From Chitinophagaceae bacterium (lineage in GTDB: Bacteria; Bacteroidota; Bacteroidia; Chitinophagales; UBA10324), in assembly GCA_016704325.1 (NCBI GenBank), contig JADJAG010000005.1, forward strand, positions 310,001-374,000: 64,000 nt of DNA, read 5' to 3'. Numbering within the stretch: position 1 is the stretch's first letter; every line of letters starts with the position of its first letter. The position numbers and the translations under genes are program-made. The notes below the pieces were generated by a model. It ran no database searches. It was not told where the DNA came from and worked only from the letters and a program-made list of their open reading frames with translations. Shown here one piece after another: positions 45,745 to 54,854 of the stretch.

Positions 45745-47001
45745 TCAGGTTTTTTGCTTTTTCTTTTTGGCCGCAGGAAATAATACATTATTCAGGATTA
45801 GCCTGTAACCAGGTGAATTCGGATGTAGCGAAAGATCAGTCGGGGGATCTCCAACCTGATGTTGGTAATCCTCCGGGTCATGCCCTCCGTAAAAAGTCCA
45901 TGTTCCGTTTCCGTATTCACCATGCACATACCGTGCTTCACCCGCAGCCTTATTCTCACCCATCACCAAGGTAGTAGGTTTAATCAGTTCATTACGGAAT
46001 GCCGTAGTCTGTCCCATAAAGGCCTTAATAGTTTGAGTATGATCCTGGCATAGCATGGACGGAACAGGATCCCATTTAGCTGAAAACTCGAATAAGGTGA
46101 AATAATCCTGGTCCATCGGTACTCTTCTTGTTCCTGTTGCATCAATATTTGAAAATTCGTATTGCATGGGATCTCTCACCAGGTTAAAATTCTGAAAGGC
46201 GAAACATTTTGAAAAATCCAGCTTTGACTGGGCTCCTGGATCTGCGGGGTCACCGTCATACATGCTTTCGCAGATATCCAAACCTTCCGCAGCAAGTGCA
46301 ATATCATAGGAATCTGTAGCAGAGCACATGGCGAACATAAATCCTCCGCCTGCTACATAGTCCCTTGCTTTACTTGCCACCGCCAGTTTTAATTGCGAAA
46401 CTTTACTGAACCCCCATCGTGCAGCAGTTTCACTATCGGTTTTAACGTCATTTTGATACCATGCTGCATTACTATAGGCTGCATAAAATTTACCAAACTG
46501 GCCGGTAAAATCTTCATGATGCAGGTGCAGCCAGTCGTAAAGTGCGAGCTTTCCCTGCAACACCTCATCATCATAGATCAGATCGTAAGGAATTTCTGCA
46601 TAGGTGAGTACAAGTGTTACAGCATCATCCCAGGGTTCTTTGGCTTTTGGAGAGTAAACCGCAATCTTAGGTGCCTTTTCTAATTTTACAATGTCCTGGT
46701 TTACTTCCGGACTGGCAATTCCGGAAAGGATGATGTTGTACTGTGCATCCGGAACTATTTCATAGGTTACATTGCGTACCACGCATTCATTTTCGGCCTC
46801 GGCAAAGTATGGAACAGCAAAACTACCTCCGCGGTAATTCAACATCCAGTCTACTTTCATATTCTTGGTCAAAACCCAATAAGCTATGCCATACGCTTTC
46901 AGATGTTCCTGTTGCCTGGAGTCCATGGGAATCAGGATCATAGAAGCTTGAGCAACAACAAAACTTGCCATCATTATTAGCAGGAGTGCGAACCTCTTCA
47001 T
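45745..47001 (-). CDS. Exported protein, often labelled asparagine synthetase B
   Basis: 418 residues. Signal peptide (ALLLIMMASFVVAQAS), then a conserved opening ILIPMDSRQQEHLKAYGIAY. Later blocks: LHLHHEDFTGQFGKFYA, GGGFMFAMCSATDSYDIALA, TWTFYGGHDPEDYQHQVGDP. Similar Bacteroidota proteins are, from memory, commonly named asparagine synthetase B. The N-terminal Cys nucleophile and ATP-pyrophosphatase motifs of AsnB are not present, and a signal peptide is out of place for AsnB, so the name is doubtful. The GGGFMFAMC and YGGHDPE blocks recall class I glutamine-amidotransferase-like folds. True function unknown. Confidence 0.6.
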   Translation of the reverse strand: MKRFALLLIMMASFVVAQASMILIPMDSRQQEHLKAYGIAYWVLTKNMKVDWMLNYRGGSFAVPYFAEAENECVVRNVTYEIVPDAQYNIILSGIASPEVNQDIVKLEKAPKIAVYSPKAKEPWDDAVTLVLTYAEIPYDLIYDDEVLQGKLALYDWLHLHHEDFTGQFGKFYAAYSNAAWYQNDVKTDSETAARWGFSKVSQLKLAVASKARDYVAGGGFMFAMCSATDSYDIALAAEGLDICESMYDGDPADPGAQSKLDFSKCFAFQNFNLVRDPMQYEFSNIDATGTRRVPMDQDYFTLFEFSAKWDPVPSMLCQDHTQTIKAFMGQTTAFRNELIKPTTLVMGENKAAGEARYVHGEYGNGTWTFYGGHDPEDYQHQVGDPPTDLSLHPNSPGYRLILNNVLFPAAKKKKQKT

Positions 47002-47204
47002 GTTTCGAAATTAGCGGATTTTGTCAAAACGATCTTTATGTTGTTTGTAGTATGAAAAATATGAAAAGGATTTCGGCTATATTTTAGATACAATACTGAT
47101 TGAATAAATAGTTGTTCTACAGGGCATCAAGGGCATTTATTGACTGCGATGATCTTTTATAATTTACATTTGATTCATAGGCATTGGTTATTATGTAAAT
47201 GCGG

Positions 47205-47235
47205 TTTCTGCACAATTTCTTTCTTGTTACTTTTG
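47205..47235 (+). promoter_or_regulatory. ruvB: Promoter for ruvB
   Basis: TACTTTTG (47228-47235) matches TAnnTTTG. TTTC at 47205-47208, 19 bases upstream, is close to the -33 TTTG. The -7 box ends 16 bases before the ATG at 47252. Confidence 0.6.
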
Positions 47236-47251
47236 ATCTTGAAAATCTTAC

Positions 47252-48280
47252 ATGCGGAATCCAAATCTTGATCCAGAAGAAGAGCAAATGAATCCGGCAG
47301 AGCTGGAAGTTGAAAAGGTTTTGCGACCATCAGGGTTTGCAGAGTTTTCAGGACAACCTAAGATTGTGGAGAATCTGAAAATTTTTATTGAAGCTGCAAA
47401 GCAACGCGGTGAAGCCCTGGATCACTTGTTACTGCATGGCCCTCCCGGGCTGGGCAAGACAACCCTTGCTTATATTGTAGCACATGAATTGGGGGTCAAC
47501 ATCAAGATCACCTCCGGTCCTGTTTTAGAAAAAGCCGGTGACCTTGCAGGGCTACTGACTAATTTAGGTAGTCATGATGTACTGTTCATTGATGAGATTC
47601 ACAGACTCAGCACTGTTGTAGAAGAGTACCTTTATTCAGCAATGGAAGATTATAAAATAGATATTATGCTGGATACCGGGCCTAATGCACGCTCCATCCA
47701 GATTAATCTCAATCCGTTTACTTTAGTAGGAGCCACCACGAGATCAGGTTTGCTTTCTTCACCACTCCGATCCCGATTTGGCATTACCTCCCGTATGGAT
47801 TATTATGATGCGGAAACTTTACAGAAGATCATTCGCCGGTCAGCGGGTATTCTTAATACCAGTATTACAGAGGAGGGAGCACAGGAAATTTCCCGGAGGA
47901 GCCGGGGTACACCACGCATTGCGAATGCATTGCTTCGCAGGGTGCGTGATTTTGCTCAGATTAAGGGCAGTGGCTTGATAGATATTGAAATGGCACGCTA
48001 TGGTTTAAATGCACTGAATGTAGATGAACATGGTCTTGATGAAATGGACAATAAAATATTATCTACAATCATTGAAAAATTCAGTGGTGGACCAGTGGGT
48101 GTAAATACCATAGCTACTGCCGTTGGTGAAGAACCCGGAACGATTGAAGAAGTTTATGAGCCGTTTTTGATTCAGGAAGGTTACCTAAAAAGAACTGCGC
48201 GTGGTCGTGAGGCTACTGCTATTGCATTCAAGCATCTTGGTAAAGCCATGCCAAAGTCACCGGGATTTTTATTTGAATAA
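47252..48280 (+). CDS. ruvB: Holliday junction DNA helicase RuvB
   Basis: 342 residues, cytoplasmic AAA+ motor that drives branch migration with RuvA. Walker A LLHGPPGLGKTTLAY, Walker B LFIDEIHRLS, sensor I GATTRSG, arginine finger region SPLRSRFGI, and a C-terminal winged helix (GGPVGVNTIATAVGEEPGTI then EVYEPFLIQEGYLKRTARGR). Full length and canonical. Single gene behind its own promoter. Confidence 0.96.
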   Translation: MRNPNLDPEEEQMNPAELEVEKVLRPSGFAEFSGQPKIVENLKIFIEAAKQRGEALDHLLLHGPPGLGKTTLAYIVAHELGVNIKITSGPVLEKAGDLAGLLTNLGSHDVLFIDEIHRLSTVVEEYLYSAMEDYKIDIMLDTGPNARSIQINLNPFTLVGATTRSGLLSSPLRSRFGITSRMDYYDAETLQKIIRRSAGILNTSITEEGAQEISRRSRGTPRIANALLRRVRDFAQIKGSGLIDIEMARYGLNALNVDEHGLDEMDNKILSTIIEKFSGGPVGVNTIATAVGEEPGTIEEVYEPFLIQEGYLKRTARGREATAIAFKHLGKAMPKSPGFLFE

Positions 48281-48470
48281 CATATTGTAACTGGATGAAT
48301 CGCCAATGATGGTGGCAACATAATTTCCAACAATTCATTACATATCAATACACCCTAAAGGAATTGTGTTATTCCAAACAGCTATAATAATAGGTCAGTT
48401 TGCGTGAAGTCTAACTACAGGTCCACCCGCCTCTGGCTGATACGCTATGTCAAATTAAAAATAAAATAAG

Positions 48471-48544
48471 TCGGGGTGAGTGGACTCGAACCACCGGCCC
48501 CCAGCACCCCATGCTGGTACGCTAGCCAACTGCGCCACACCCCG
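48471..48544 (-). tRNA. tRNA-Pro(GGG)
   Basis: Acceptor CGGGGTG / CACCCCG, D-arm GCGCAGTTGGCTAGCG, anticodon stem CCAGC / GCTGG around loop ATGGGGT (anticodon GGG), T-loop GTTCGAGTC, discriminator A. No encoded CCA. It is the only gene in the 508-base space between ruvB and the BatA-like gene; I see nothing else in 48281-48470 or 48545-48788. Confidence 0.92.
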
Positions 48545-48788
48545 ATTATTAAATCCTAAGTCTGTTAAAATCCTGTATTTCTAAAGTTGCAAATCTATGT
48601 TTTTCAATCAAAATAACTTGGAATAAATTTTAGTTGAAGCCGGTTTATTGAAAATACAACCTGAGTAAAAATGTTAAAACAATAAGAGCTACTCATCGTT
48701 AGGATGACCAGATTGATCGTTAAAAATGTCTTATTTCAGCATTCTTAGCTACTTTCGCTTGCACTGAAAATAATATCCGGATAAATCA

Positions 48789-50819
48789 ATGTCATTTCTG
48801 TATCCATCATTTCTTTTTGCACTTGCCGCTATTGCCATTCCTATAATTATTCATCTATTTAATTTCAGGCGTTACAAGACGGTCTATTTTACCAATGTCC
48901 GGTTCCTCCGCGAGGTTAAAGAGCAGACCGATTCCCGAAGCAGGCTGAAACATTTGCTGATATTATTATGCAGAATCCTGTCCATTATTTTTCTGGTATT
49001 GGCTTTTGCACAACCATTTATCAGGAACAAATCTACTGCAGTTAACACCGGCAAAAAGGCGGTGAGCGTATTTATTGATAATTCCTTTAGTATGGGGCAA
49101 CTTGTGGCAGACGTGCCGTTAATTGAACAGGCAAAATTAAAAGCACGAGAAATTGTGACTGCATATGCTGCCGATGATGAGTTTCAATTATTAACCGGAG
49201 ATTTTGAAGGCAGTCATCAACGGCTGGTAGATAAGGACGAAATGCTGAACCTGATCAAAGAAGTGCAACCTTCGACTAAAAGCAGAAGTTTCTCTGATAT
49301 CATTTCGCGGCAGATGCAGGCGCTAAACAAATCAAATGCAAGCCAGAAAGTAATTTTTACACTTTCAGATTTTCAGAAGAATTTCTCTGATTTCAGTTTA
49401 CTGAAAACAGACAGTAATTTTCAAATTAACATAGTTCCGCTTACACCTAAAATAACTGCAAATCTGTATATAGATACCTGCTGGATGGAATCGCCGGTGC
49501 AAATACGCGGGCAAGTCAACACGTTACTTGTTCGAATCAGGAATGCAGGTGATCTTCCGGTTGAAAATGGCAGGCTAACCTTGCAGGTGAATAATCAAAC
49601 AAAGGCCATCAGTAATTTTTCCGTAGCGGCATCATCATTTGTTATTGACAGTATCAGCTATACAATAACAGAAACAGGATGGAGCAGGGCAGAATTGTCA
49701 ATTATTGATCATCCCATCACATTTGACGACACTTATTTTCTATCGTATGCGGTATCCGAACATGTTAATGTGCTGGAGATCAATGAATCGCAATTCAGTC
49801 CATATCTTAACGCGCTTTTCGGCAATAATGAGTTTTTTATATTTCAACAGGTTCCATATAACCAGCTTAATTATGCCGACCTTTTCCGACACCAGTTTGT
49901 CATATTAAACGGGCTCAAGCAACTTTCGACAGGCTTGTCTGCAGAATTGAAAAAATTTGTTGAGCAGGGTGGAAATCTTCTTGTTTTTCCGGATGCGAAT
50001 GCAGATATCAGCTCATATAACGCACTGTTGCAGCTCTTAGGCAGTGATTTAATATCAGCCTTCACCATGCAGAAAAAGACGGTAAGCAAGGTCAATAACC
50101 TCGACCCGCTTTTCTCAGATGTGTTTCAGCAGGTACCCCAGAATATGTCGTTACCTCAGGCCTCAGGGAGTTTATCGCTTACAAAGCGAACCACAACCAC
50201 CTCGATGCCATTACTTACATTCAGTGATGGTTCCTTCTTTTTGAATAAGTATGCTGTGGGCGGCGGATTATTTTTTCTTTCGGCCGTTCCACTCGATAAA
50301 TCATATACAGATTTTCCGGTCAACCCGCTATTTGCGCCTTTGATTTACAGAATGGCAATTTTTCGGGAATCATCGCCGGCAAATGCTTTAGTAATTGGGC
50401 ACAATAACCTGGTCGGCATTCCTGCAGATCTATCGCATAGTGATCAGGTATTGCGACTTAGCAGTTTATCAGACGAGTTTATTCCGCCTCAGCGTTTAAT
50501 TGGGAACCAGGTGATTGTGAACATCAGCAATGAAATCAACCAGGCAGGGATGTATGCGCTGAAAGACCCAAATGGAATAGAACAAGCAGTTGTAGCCATG
50601 AATTATGACAGGTTGGAATCTGATTTGCGTTTTCTGTCTATGGAAGAGTTGTTAACTGCAGGTAAGCAATTGAATATTCGCGTAATTCAAAACTATAAAC
50701 GGGATCTCTCTAATGTAATAGCAGGCCAGGGGTTGGGATTGCCGCTATGGAAAGTTTCTGTTATCTTTGTTTTGCTTTTCATCGCATTGGAAATTGTGCT
50801 GCTTAAATTTTGGAAATAG
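48789..50819 (+). CDS. BatA/aerotolerance-type membrane protein
   Basis: 676 residues. The N-terminal hydrophobic segment and following stretch (LYPSFLFALAAIAIPIIIHL then FNFRRYKTVYFTNVRFLREV) are the BatA aerotolerance N-terminal domain. A second membrane helix (LLILLCRILSIIFLVLAFAQ) leads to a vWA-like region (VSVFIDNSFSMGQL; DNSFSMG resembles the MIDAS DxSxS motif). A beta-rich periplasmic portion follows, with a final C-terminal helix (WKVSVIFVLLFIALEIVLL). Its stop codon is followed immediately by the next gene's ATG (TAGATG), so it is coupled to the dihydroorotase-like gene. Envelope-stress or aerotolerance function inferred from family only. Confidence 0.82.
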   Translation: MSFLYPSFLFALAAIAIPIIIHLFNFRRYKTVYFTNVRFLREVKEQTDSRSRLKHLLILLCRILSIIFLVLAFAQPFIRNKSTAVNTGKKAVSVFIDNSFSMGQLVADVPLIEQAKLKAREIVTAYAADDEFQLLTGDFEGSHQRLVDKDEMLNLIKEVQPSTKSRSFSDIISRQMQALNKSNASQKVIFTLSDFQKNFSDFSLLKTDSNFQINIVPLTPKITANLYIDTCWMESPVQIRGQVNTLLVRIRNAGDLPVENGRLTLQVNNQTKAISNFSVAASSFVIDSISYTITETGWSRAELSIIDHPITFDDTYFLSYAVSEHVNVLEINESQFSPYLNALFGNNEFFIFQQVPYNQLNYADLFRHQFVILNGLKQLSTGLSAELKKFVEQGGNLLVFPDANADISSYNALLQLLGSDLISAFTMQKKTVSKVNNLDPLFSDVFQQVPQNMSLPQASGSLSLTKRTTTTSMPLLTFSDGSFFLNKYAVGGGLFFLSAVPLDKSYTDFPVNPLFAPLIYRMAIFRESSPANALVIGHNNLVGIPADLSHSDQVLRLSSLSDEFIPPQRLIGNQVIVNISNEINQAGMYALKDPNGIEQAVVAMNYDRLESDLRFLSMEELLTAGKQLNIRVIQNYKRDLSNVIAGQGLGLPLWKVSVIFVLLFIALEIVLLKFWK

Positions 50820-52088
50820 ATGAATTTACTTATCCGTGCTGTTCAGATTATTGATGCATCATCTCCATTTCACCTTCAAATCAAAGATATTCTTGTAAAG
50901 GATGGCATTATTGTTTCTATCAGGCATCATATTGATGCTGATTGGGAAACAGAAATATTTAATGCAGAAGGGATGTCTGTTTCTCCCGGTTGGTTCGATT
51001 TATATGCGCATCTGTGCGATCCCGGTTATGAATATAAAGAGGACATTGTTTCTGCTTCTAAAGCAGCTGCCGCCGGAGGTTTTACCGGAATCGCAGCATT
51101 ACCGGATACCAAGCCAGTAATAGATTCCAAATCAGGTATTGAATATATCCTGAATAAAGCCAGAGGACAGATCGTCGACATTTTCCCCATTGGTGCTGTA
51201 ACAAAGGGTTGTGAAGGAAAGGAACTTGCTGAGATGTATGATATGGCAGCGGCAGGAGCCATCGCATTTTCTGATGCACAACATCCGATTGCTGAGGCCG
51301 GGTTGATGATGCGCGGATTGCTATATGTGAAAAAAATAGGTAGCGTAATAATTCATTACCCTCATGATGATTCACTGGCACCGCATGGTGTGATGAATGA
51401 AGGCATCAGCAGTGTAAATTTTGGAATGCATGGCGTTCCGGCGTTAGCCGAAGACCTTATGGTAGTGCGTGATATAGAGTTGGCTGAATATACCGGATCA
51501 AGAGTACATTTCAGTTGTATCTCCACCAAGGAAGCAGTAAGCAGGATTCGCGAAGCCAAACAAAAAGGAATTCCTGTTACGTGCGGTGTTAACCCGGTAC
51601 ATCTAACTCTGAACGACACTGCATTGAGCAACTATGACAGCAACCTGAAATTGTTCCCGCCATTGCGGACTCCAGCTGATATGGAGGCGTTAAAGGCCGG
51701 TTTGATTGATGGAACCATTGATGTGATTTGTTCTGCTCATCAGCCTCAAAATGAAGAACGCAAGAAGCTTGAATTTGAATATGCAGATCCGGGTATCATA
51801 AACCTTCAAACATGTTTTGCACTAGCTAATATGGCTTTGCGCGACTCCATGAAAACAGAACTGATCATCCGGAAAATGGTGGATAACCCACGCAGGATCT
51901 TAGGGCTGGCTGTTCCAACCATTACTGAATCTTCAGTTGCGAATTTTACTATCTTTGATTCAACTGCTTCCTGGGAGTTCAGTAAAGTGGAGATTAAGTC
52001 AAAGTCATTTAATACGCCATTTACCGGCATGAAGCTCATTGGTAAACCGGTTGCCATTTATAATCATAATCAGTTTCAAATAAATTGA
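50820..52088 (+). CDS. Dihydroorotase homologue lacking key active-site residues
   Basis: 422 residues of the amidohydrolase/dihydroorotase family. The opening metal motif, normally DxHxH (for example DVHVH), reads Asp60-Leu-Tyr62-Ala-His64: the first His is Tyr. The later DHAPH site reads SAHQPQ: the catalytic Asp is Ala306. Some ligands remain (HYPHDD, RVHFSC). It is therefore probably not a working dihydroorotase. Inactive PyrC-type partners that support aspartate transcarbamoylase are known in other bacteria (for example Pseudomonas), a possible model here. It begins directly after the BatA-like stop. Confidence 0.85.
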   Translation: MNLLIRAVQIIDASSPFHLQIKDILVKDGIIVSIRHHIDADWETEIFNAEGMSVSPGWFDLYAHLCDPGYEYKEDIVSASKAAAAGGFTGIAALPDTKPVIDSKSGIEYILNKARGQIVDIFPIGAVTKGCEGKELAEMYDMAAAGAIAFSDAQHPIAEAGLMMRGLLYVKKIGSVIIHYPHDDSLAPHGVMNEGISSVNFGMHGVPALAEDLMVVRDIELAEYTGSRVHFSCISTKEAVSRIREAKQKGIPVTCGVNPVHLTLNDTALSNYDSNLKLFPPLRTPADMEALKAGLIDGTIDVICSAHQPQNEERKKLEFEYADPGIINLQTCFALANMALRDSMKTELIIRKMVDNPRRILGLAVPTITESSVANFTIFDSTASWEFSKVEIKSKSFNTPFTGMKLIGKPVAIYNHNQFQIN

Positions 52089-52091
52089 ACT

Positions 52092-52619
52092 ATGGAAAAT
52101 AAAAAATCTGCTTTCAGCACCGCATTAAAATATGCAATTATTACTGCGCTTGCCATGTTTATATTTTCAATTATTCTTTACATCACCGGGATGTATCTTA
52201 ACAGCAATGTGAATTTGCTTACTTATATAATTATGCTTGCCGGACTTGTATTTGCAGTGAAAGACCGGAGAGATAAAGATTTGGGAGGCATGATTTCTTT
52301 TGGAGAAGGATTCAAAACCGGCTTTTTGTTTTGTATGATAACCGGCGTTATCACGGTCGTTTTCAGTCTGATCATGATGAACTTTATCGCCCCTGAAATG
52401 ATTGGCGAAATTCTTAAAAAGGCAGAAACCGATATGATTAATAAGGGCCTTCCTGATGATCAGGTAGAAATGGCTATGGAATGGACACGCAAGTTCACTT
52501 CTCCGATTTGGATCACTATCTGGAGTCTTGTTTCTACAGCCTTTTTTGGCGCCATATTATCATTAATTGTTGCGGCCATATTTAAGAAGGATCACCAGCA
52601 ACTGCAGCAACCACAATAA
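52092..52619 (+). CDS. DUF4199-type four-helix membrane protein
   Basis: 175 residues with four predicted membrane helices (ALKYAIITALAMFIFSIILY; LLTYIIMLAGLVFAV; GFLFCMITGVITVVFSLIMM; TIWSLVSTAFFGAILSLIVA). The GGMISFGEGFKTGF stretch between helices two and three is typical of Bacteroidota DUF4199 proteins. Function unknown. It follows the dihydroorotase-like gene with a 3-base gap and precedes the GT2 gene, so it belongs to that operon. Confidence 0.8.
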   Translation: MENKKSAFSTALKYAIITALAMFIFSIILYITGMYLNSNVNLLTYIIMLAGLVFAVKDRRDKDLGGMISFGEGFKTGFLFCMITGVITVVFSLIMMNFIAPEMIGEILKKAETDMINKGLPDDQVEMAMEWTRKFTSPIWITIWSLVSTAFFGAILSLIVAAIFKKDHQQLQQPQ

Positions 52620-52626
52620 GATCTTC

Positions 52627-53565
52627 ATGCAAATTTCAGTTGTTGTACCGCTGTTGAATGAACAGGAATCATTGCCTGAACTTACAGCCTGGATACATCG
52701 GGTTTTAAATGCGCATCAGTTCAGCTATGAAGTGATATTGATAGATGATGGAAGCCGTGATGGTTCATGGGAAATGATTACTGAGTTGGTGCAACAGAAC
52801 AATACTGTTAAAGGCATAAAATTCAGGCGCAATTATGGAAAATCTGCAGCACTTAGCGAAGGATTCCGTGTTGCTCAGGGAGATGTAGTGATTACGATGG
52901 ATGCTGATTTACAGGACAGCCCTGACGAAGTTCCCGGTCTTTATAGAATGGTTACTGTCGATGGATTCGACCTCGTATCAGGCTGGAAAAAGAAAAGGCA
53001 TGATCCCGCATCAAAAAGATGGCCGTCAAAATTATTTAACCGGGTAACGGGATATATGAGCGGAATTGCTATTCATGATTTTAATTGTGGCCTGAAAGCG
53101 TATAAGAAAGAGGTCGTGAAAAATATAGAAGTATATGGAGAGATGCATCGCTACATACCGCTGCTGGCTAAATGGGCAGGGTTTACTAGAATAGGCGAGA
53201 AGGAAGTGGTGCATTATCCGAGGAAATATGGTGTTACGAAATTTGGTTGGGAACGGTTCATCAATGGATTTTTGGATTTGCTTTCTATCATATTCGTTGC
53301 CCGATTTGGCAAACGTCCAATGCACCTGTTTGGAACACTGGGTTTGATATCCTTCTTTGCCGGCTTCCTGATATTACTGTATCTCTCTATTGGTAAGATT
53401 TTTTTCGATGTGACCAAAATGACAGAAAGACCAATTTTCTACCTTGGACTAGTAACGATGGTAATTGGCGTTCAACTTTTTTTATCAGGTTTTCTTGCAG
53501 AATTGATCTCAAGAAATGCACATGACAGAAATGCCTATCAGGTCGATAAACAATTGAATTTCTAA
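52627..53565 (+). CDS. GT2 glycosyltransferase, GtrB/DPM1-like
   Basis: 312 residues from ATG 52627; an earlier in-frame ATG at 52567 lies inside the DUF4199 gene. GT2 domain: VVPLLNEQESLPELTAW, LIDDGSRDGS, DADLQDSPDEVPGLY (DXD-like), and the acceptor region FNCGLKAYKKE. Two C-terminal membrane helices (HLFGTLGLISFFAGFLILLY; FYLGLVTMVIGVQLFLSGFL) mark the GtrB/DPM1 group, which load sugars on polyprenyl phosphate at the cytoplasmic face (family knowledge). The sugar is unknown. Last gene of the operon begun at 48789. Confidence 0.9.
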   Translation: MQISVVVPLLNEQESLPELTAWIHRVLNAHQFSYEVILIDDGSRDGSWEMITELVQQNNTVKGIKFRRNYGKSAALSEGFRVAQGDVVITMDADLQDSPDEVPGLYRMVTVDGFDLVSGWKKKRHDPASKRWPSKLFNRVTGYMSGIAIHDFNCGLKAYKKEVVKNIEVYGEMHRYIPLLAKWAGFTRIGEKEVVHYPRKYGVTKFGWERFINGFLDLLSIIFVARFGKRPMHLFGTLGLISFFAGFLILLYLSIGKIFFDVTKMTERPIFYLGLVTMVIGVQLFLSGFLAELISRNAHDRNAYQVDKQLNF

Positions 53566-53708
53566 GGCACATCTTCCTGAATTTTAATGGCTGCATGAAA
53601 GGAACCTGCTTAAGGACATCATATTTTTTTGTATAAATCTCCAAAAACACAGGCTTCTCCGCTGTTATTTAAATAAATTCAATCGTTACTGCAATTGAAT
53701 TAGAATAG

Positions 53709-53716
53709 TATGTTTG
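53709..53716 (+). promoter_or_regulatory. -7 box for the epimerase gene
   Basis: TATGTTTG matches TAnnTTTG and ends 15 bases before ATG 53732. The upstream in-frame TTG 53714 lies inside the box, so the ATG is the likely start. Confidence 0.45.
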
Positions 53717-53731
53717 CAAAAAAATGAAAGT

Positions 53732-54775
53732 ATGGCCATTCATTTGGTTTCCGGAGGATGTGGATTCGTAGGAAGGAACCTGGTGCAACGATTATTGAAA
53801 TCTACTAACGATACTTTGTTTGTGGTGGATGATTTATCAACCGGCACTTTACCGGAAAACTGGTTGGCTGATACAACCTGTATTGAAAATAAGGATCTGA
53901 AAATCTATTGCGATGGAAGGCTTATTTTTCTGCGTTGCGATTTTAGAAAATTTCTGACAGAAATAAGGGAACAACCTGATTTCATTAATCAGAAATATGG
54001 ATTTACTTTCTCAAAGTTCTCTGATGTGTACCATTTTGCGGCCATTGTTGGCGGTCGCCTAAAGATTGATGGCGATCCGATGGTGGTGGCATTGGATCTA
54101 TCCATTGATGCAGAATTTTTCTACTGGATTTGCAGCTATAAACCAAAACGTGTATTGTACCCGAGTTCAAGTGCCGCCTATCCGATAAATAAACAGACGG
54201 TTTCTGCGTCGATTGCATTAAAGGAAAGCGATATCAGATTTGATCAGAATCTTGGTCAACCCGATATGACCTATGGATGGTCGAAGTTAACCGGTGAATA
54301 TCTTGCACAAATTGCTGCCAGCCACTATGGCGTTTCCGTTGCCTGCGTTCGTCCTTTTTCAGGTTATGGTGAAGATCAGGACCTTACCTATCCGATACCT
54401 GCGCTGGCTTCCAGAGCAGCTAGAAAGGAGGATCCATTTGAAGTATGGGGAAGTGGTCAACAGGGCAGAGACTTCGTTCATATTGATGATTGCATAGATT
54501 GTATCTTAATGGCCATTGAACAAATACATGATGGTTCTGCCATTAACATCGGATCCGGAAGGCTGACCACTTTTCTTGAAATTATTGAGCTGTTTTCAGG
54601 CATGGCCGGATATAAACCCGTCATAAAACCATTACTCGATAAACCGGTAGGCGTCCATTCCCGTTATGCAGATATGACTTATGTTGCAAACAAGTTTAAG
54701 TGGCAGCCAAAAATTTCAGTGGAGGAAGGGATGCGTCGCGTGTACACTGCTTCATTGGCCAAACTGGCAAAATGA
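53732..54775 (+). CDS. NAD-dependent nucleotide-sugar epimerase/dehydratase
   Basis: 347 residues of the extended SDR family. NAD-binding loop SGGCGFVGRN at the N-terminus, catalytic region SSSAAYP with a later YGWSKLTGE (YxxxK). A substrate loop VRPFSGYGEDQD and the C-terminal GRDFVHIDDCIDCI follow. It acts on an NDP-sugar (UDP- or GDP-linked), exact step unknown. It precedes a GT4 glycosyltransferase gene on the same strand (gap 79 bases). The pair probably supplies and transfers a sugar for the cell surface. Confidence 0.88.
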   Translation: MAIHLVSGGCGFVGRNLVQRLLKSTNDTLFVVDDLSTGTLPENWLADTTCIENKDLKIYCDGRLIFLRCDFRKFLTEIREQPDFINQKYGFTFSKFSDVYHFAAIVGGRLKIDGDPMVVALDLSIDAEFFYWICSYKPKRVLYPSSSAAYPINKQTVSASIALKESDIRFDQNLGQPDMTYGWSKLTGEYLAQIAASHYGVSVACVRPFSGYGEDQDLTYPIPALASRAARKEDPFEVWGSGQQGRDFVHIDDCIDCILMAIEQIHDGSAINIGSGRLTTFLEIIELFSGMAGYKPVIKPLLDKPVGVHSRYADMTYVANKFKWQPKISVEEGMRRVYTASLAKLAK

Positions 54776-54854
54776 TTGATTCATCTTACGCTATATTTAG
54801 CTGCTATTTCAAGTATTGTTTACATTAACAAAGGCGAAATAATAATAAAGCATT

